A stretch of DNA of 33,452 bases from Chloroflexota bacterium. Its GTDB lineage: Bacteria; Chloroflexota; Dehalococcoidia; JACQUD01. The DNA lies in assembly GCA_016210485.1 (NCBI GenBank), contig JACQUD010000045.1, positions 1-33,452 on the forward strand. The letters are read 5' to 3'. Both the position numbers and the translations under genes were made by a program. Positions 32,487-33,452 of this stretch are shown here, piece by piece (position 1 is the stretch's first letter; every line of letters starts with the position of its first letter). The notes under the pieces were generated by a model. The model was not told the DNA's origin, made no database searches, and was given only the letters and a program-made list of their open reading frames with translations.

Positions 32487-33452
32487 TCACTCGAACCCCA
32501 GGAATTTGGTCGCCCCGGGGGCCAGCACGGCGAAGTCTTCCCCCTCCAGCTTGGCCCGGAGGACATCTGCCAGCCTATCGATGGGGGCCCGAAGCTGGCG
32601 CAGGCTGTCCCGGTCCCGGATGGTGACGGCGTTGTCCTCCAGGGTCTGGAAGTCGATGGTGACGCAGTAGGGGGTGCCGATCTCATCCTGTCGGCGGTAG
32701 CGCCGGCCGATGCTCTGAGCATCGTCGAACTGGGCCATGAAATGTCTCCGCACTGTAGCATACACCTCCCTGGATTTCCCGGCTAGCTTCTCGTTACGGG
32801 AGAGGGGCAGCACTGCCACCTTGATGGGGGCCAGGGCCGGGTGCAGGTGGAGCATCGTTCGCAGCTCCCTGGCCCCGGGGTCGGCCTCCTCGGCGTAGGC
32901 ATCCAGTAGGAAGGCCAGCATTGCCCTGTCCACGCCGCCGGAAGGCTCGATGACGTAGGGGAGGTAGCGCTCTTTCGTGTCCTCGTCGAAGTAGGCCAGG
33001 TCCTGACCGCTGAACTCCTGGTGGCGGCGCAGGTCGAAGTCGCCCCGGTTGGCGATGCCCTCCAGCTCGCTCCAGCCTATAGGGAAGAGGTACTCAATGT
33101 CGTGGCAGGCCCTGGCGTAGTGGGCCAGCTCGTCGGGGGTGTGCTGGCGCAGGCGGAGGTTCTCCTTCTTCATGCCCAGGCCCAGATACCAGTTGAAGCG
33201 AGCCTCCAGCCAGCGCTGGAGCCATTCATCGGCGGTATCCGGCTTGACGAAGTATTCGATCTCCATCTGCTCGAACTCCCGGGTGCGGAAGGTGAAGTTG
33301 CCGGGGGTGATCTCGTTGCGGAAGGCCTTGCCGATCTGGGCGATGCCGAAGGGGAGCTTGCGGCGGGATGTCATGAGGACGTTCTGGAAATTGACGAAGA
33401 TGCCCTGGGCCGTCTCGGGGCGGAGATAGACCACCGAGGCGCTGTCCTCCAC
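32487..33452 (-). CDS. glyS: Glycyl-tRNA synthetase (dimeric class II), C-terminal part; gene continues beyond window
   Basis: 321 aa in-window; [77 protein letters not shown], anticodon-binding domain with TIRDRDS. Confidence 0.95.
   Translation of the reverse strand: MEDSASVVYLRPETAQGIFVNFQNVLMTSRRKLPFGIAQIGKAFRNEITPGNFTFRTREFEQMEIEYFVKPDTADEWLQRWLEARFNWYLGLGMKKENLRLRQHTPDELAHYARACHDIEYLFPIGWSELEGIANRGDFDLRRHQEFSGQDLAYFDEDTKERYLPYVIEPSGGVDRAMLAFLLDAYAEEADPGARELRTMLHLHPALAPIKVAVLPLSRNEKLAGKSREVYATVRRHFMAQFDDAQSIGRRYRRQDEIGTPYCVTIDFQTLEDNAVTIRDRDSLRQLRAPIDRLADVLRAKLEGEDFAVLAPGATKFLGFE

Overview
This is a GC-rich bacterial chromosomal window, possibly from an uncultured Chloroflexota/Dehalococcoidia-type lineage; that is inference from gene style only. 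Most of it is ordinary housekeeping and metabolic sequence: dolichol/CTP kinase-like protein, M20 amidohydrolase, FmdB zinc ribbon, DUF1461 membrane protein, mazG-tilS, DUF1998 helicase, DUF503, three tandem EamA/DMT permeases, acyl-CoA dehydrogenase plus CaiB/BaiF CoA-transferase, ABC-2 transporter, pentapeptide-repeat protein, four complete tRNAs (Asn, Gln, Leu, Phe) and one partial tRNA-Asp, Old Yellow Enzyme family oxidoreductase, HD-domain protein, and 3'-terminal glyS. Two accessory areas stand out. (1) At ~19.8-23.8 kb are two consecutive single-gene units encoding lipoprotein c-type cytochromes with collagen-like Gly-X-Y linkers. One is a haem-binding EB_dh-like protein and the other a nine-CxxCH multihaem protein with adhesin-like domains. 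Both are preceded by a duplicated promoter/leader that aligns without gaps over 107 nt and carries near-consensus sigma70 boxes and conserved hairpins. (2) At ~24.5-29.9 kb is an sbcD-(beta-CASP/RNase J-like nuclease)-sbcC operon with 4-nt overlaps at both junctions. It is followed by a lower-GC Type II restriction-modification island inserted before glyS. Smaller observations include a REPIN-like palindrome, an inverted repeat in the mazG leader, and an unannotated gene remnant at 19465-19737.
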